Source: Deinococcus ficus (GTDB taxonomy: Bacteria; Deinococcota; Deinococci; Deinococcales; Deinococcaceae). Taken from it: a DNA stretch of 64,000 nucleotides. Position numbers and translations under genes: made by a program. Each line of letters begins with the position of its first letter. Position 1 is the stretch's first letter. This document shows positions 63,484-64,000 of the stretch, in pieces. Where the stretch lies: assembly GCF_003444775.1 (NCBI RefSeq), contig NZ_CP021081.1, positions 1,352,001 to 1,416,000 on the forward strand. The letters are read 5' to 3'. The notes beneath the pieces were generated by a model. It did no database searches. It had not been told where the DNA came from and saw only the letters and a list, made by a program, of their open reading frames with translations.

Positions 63484-64000
63484 ATGTTCACGGGGAGGCG
63501 CAGGGAGGACCTGCAGGCGCGGTGGCAGCCGCTGGTCCGCAAGTACTGGAAGACGGTCGCGTGGATCGGCCTGGGCGTGCTGCTGCCGCTGGTGCTCGTG
63601 GCGAACGTCACGGAGGAGGTGTTCCGGGACGGCGGCTTCGTGTGGGACCAGGCGATCCTGGACTTCTACCGCGAGAACCGCACGCCGGCCCTGACGGCCT
63701 TTGCCCGGGCGCTGGGGGTGATCGGCGGGGTGACGGTCCTGCCGATCATCACGCTGGCGCTGGCCCTCGGGCTGGCCTGGAAGCGCCTGCCCGGGAAGGC
63801 GTGGTACCTGGCGCTCAGCGTGGCCGGCGGCACGCTGCTGAACGTCCTGGCGAAAGTCGCCTTCCAGCGGCCCCGCCCGGACGGGCTGGGTGCCGTGCTG
63901 GTCGAGCCGGGGTTCAGTTTCCCGAGTGGGCACACCATGGCGAACTCGGCGTTTGCGGTGGCGCTGATCCTGATTTGCTGGCCCACCCGGGCGCGCTGGG
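63484..64000 (+). CDS. PAP2-family phosphatase, 5' part
   Basis: A membrane phosphatase of the phosphatidic acid / undecaprenyl-pyrophosphate phosphatase type, running off the right edge (172 residues visible). After a basic N-terminus (MFTGRREDLQARWQPLVRKYWK) there are several membrane helices. Phosphatase motif 1 is KVAFQRPRP and motif 2 is SFPSGHTM; motif 3 would lie beyond the window. ATG 63484 follows TGTAAT by 6 nt. The coding strand is G-rich here. Confidence 0.88.
   Translation, partial: MFTGRRREDLQARWQPLVRKYWKTVAWIGLGVLLPLVLVANVTEEVFRDGGFVWDQAILDFYRENRTPALTAFARALGVIGGVTVLPIITLALALGLAWKRLPGKAWYLALSVAGGTLLNVLAKVAFQRPRPDGLGAVLVEPGFSFPSGHTMANSAFAVALILICWPTRARW

Overview
The window is GC-rich (about two thirds G+C), gene-dense chromosomal DNA that fits a Deinococcus species. 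Supporting signs are: bacillithiol-type genes (bshA and a PIG-L deacetylase); a bacterial-type AspRS downstream of HisRS; many start codons lying only 5-9 nt after a TANNNT -10 box (leaderless mRNAs, a known habit of Deinococcus); frequent GTGA, ATGA and TTGA stop/start overlaps; and an IS630-type insertion sequence. The species is inferred from gene content, not from a marker gene. No rRNA, tRNA or CRISPR array was seen.

Layout. 1-9.3 kb: 3' part of rpiA, a YiaA/B-like membrane protein, a thioredoxin-domain DUF255 protein, a cell-wall amidase, two poorly known proteins and a [11 protein letters not shown] c-di-GMP protein. 9.3-16.7 kb: tyrA, a TauE/SafE permease, hcp, msrA, a DUF808 membrane protein, small hypotheticals and a PIG-L deacetylase. 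16.7-19.1 kb: a tight operon of a ParA ATPase, a small ribbon-helix-helix-like protein, an HEAGH membrane protein and gluQ. 19.1-31.8 kb: trpBA, a CHASE3-HAMP-GAF-GGDEF cyclase, pepF, an rlpA-like protein, an Xaa-Pro peptidase, sucCD, a secreted protein, bshA and a DegV protein. 31.9-41 kb: ileS with a T-box leader, an fsa-type transaldolase with rho, a response regulator, pdxST and two alpha/beta hydrolases. 41-46 kb: a minus-strand murein-peptide salvage cluster (HAD hydrolase, M19 dipeptidase, NlpC/P60 peptidase, enolase-superfamily epimerase) ending in a frameshifted Gfo/Idh/MocA oxidoreductase. 46-52.7 kb: a class V aminotransferase, a metallophosphoesterase, lnt, a Xer-like recombinase next to a dif-like site and an atypical lower-GC gene, a diacylglycerol-kinase-like protein and an IPT/TIG lipoprotein. 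52.7-64 kb: hisS-aspS, an esterase with an AAC(3)-type acetyltransferase, two adjacent extradiol-type dioxygenases under a MarR regulator with a perfect palindromic operator, uvrC with an IS630 element in its stop codon, a small protein and a partial PAP2 phosphatase.

The most unusual signals are these. The rare AT-rich word GAATATATCCAA occurs three times, twice inside unrelated genes exactly where the coding strand flips from G-rich to C-rich. Three tiny leaderless upstream ORFs run into the start of the next gene. A dif-like sequence sits directly in front of a Xer-type gene. An IS630 target site supplies the stop codon both of the host gene and of the transposase.
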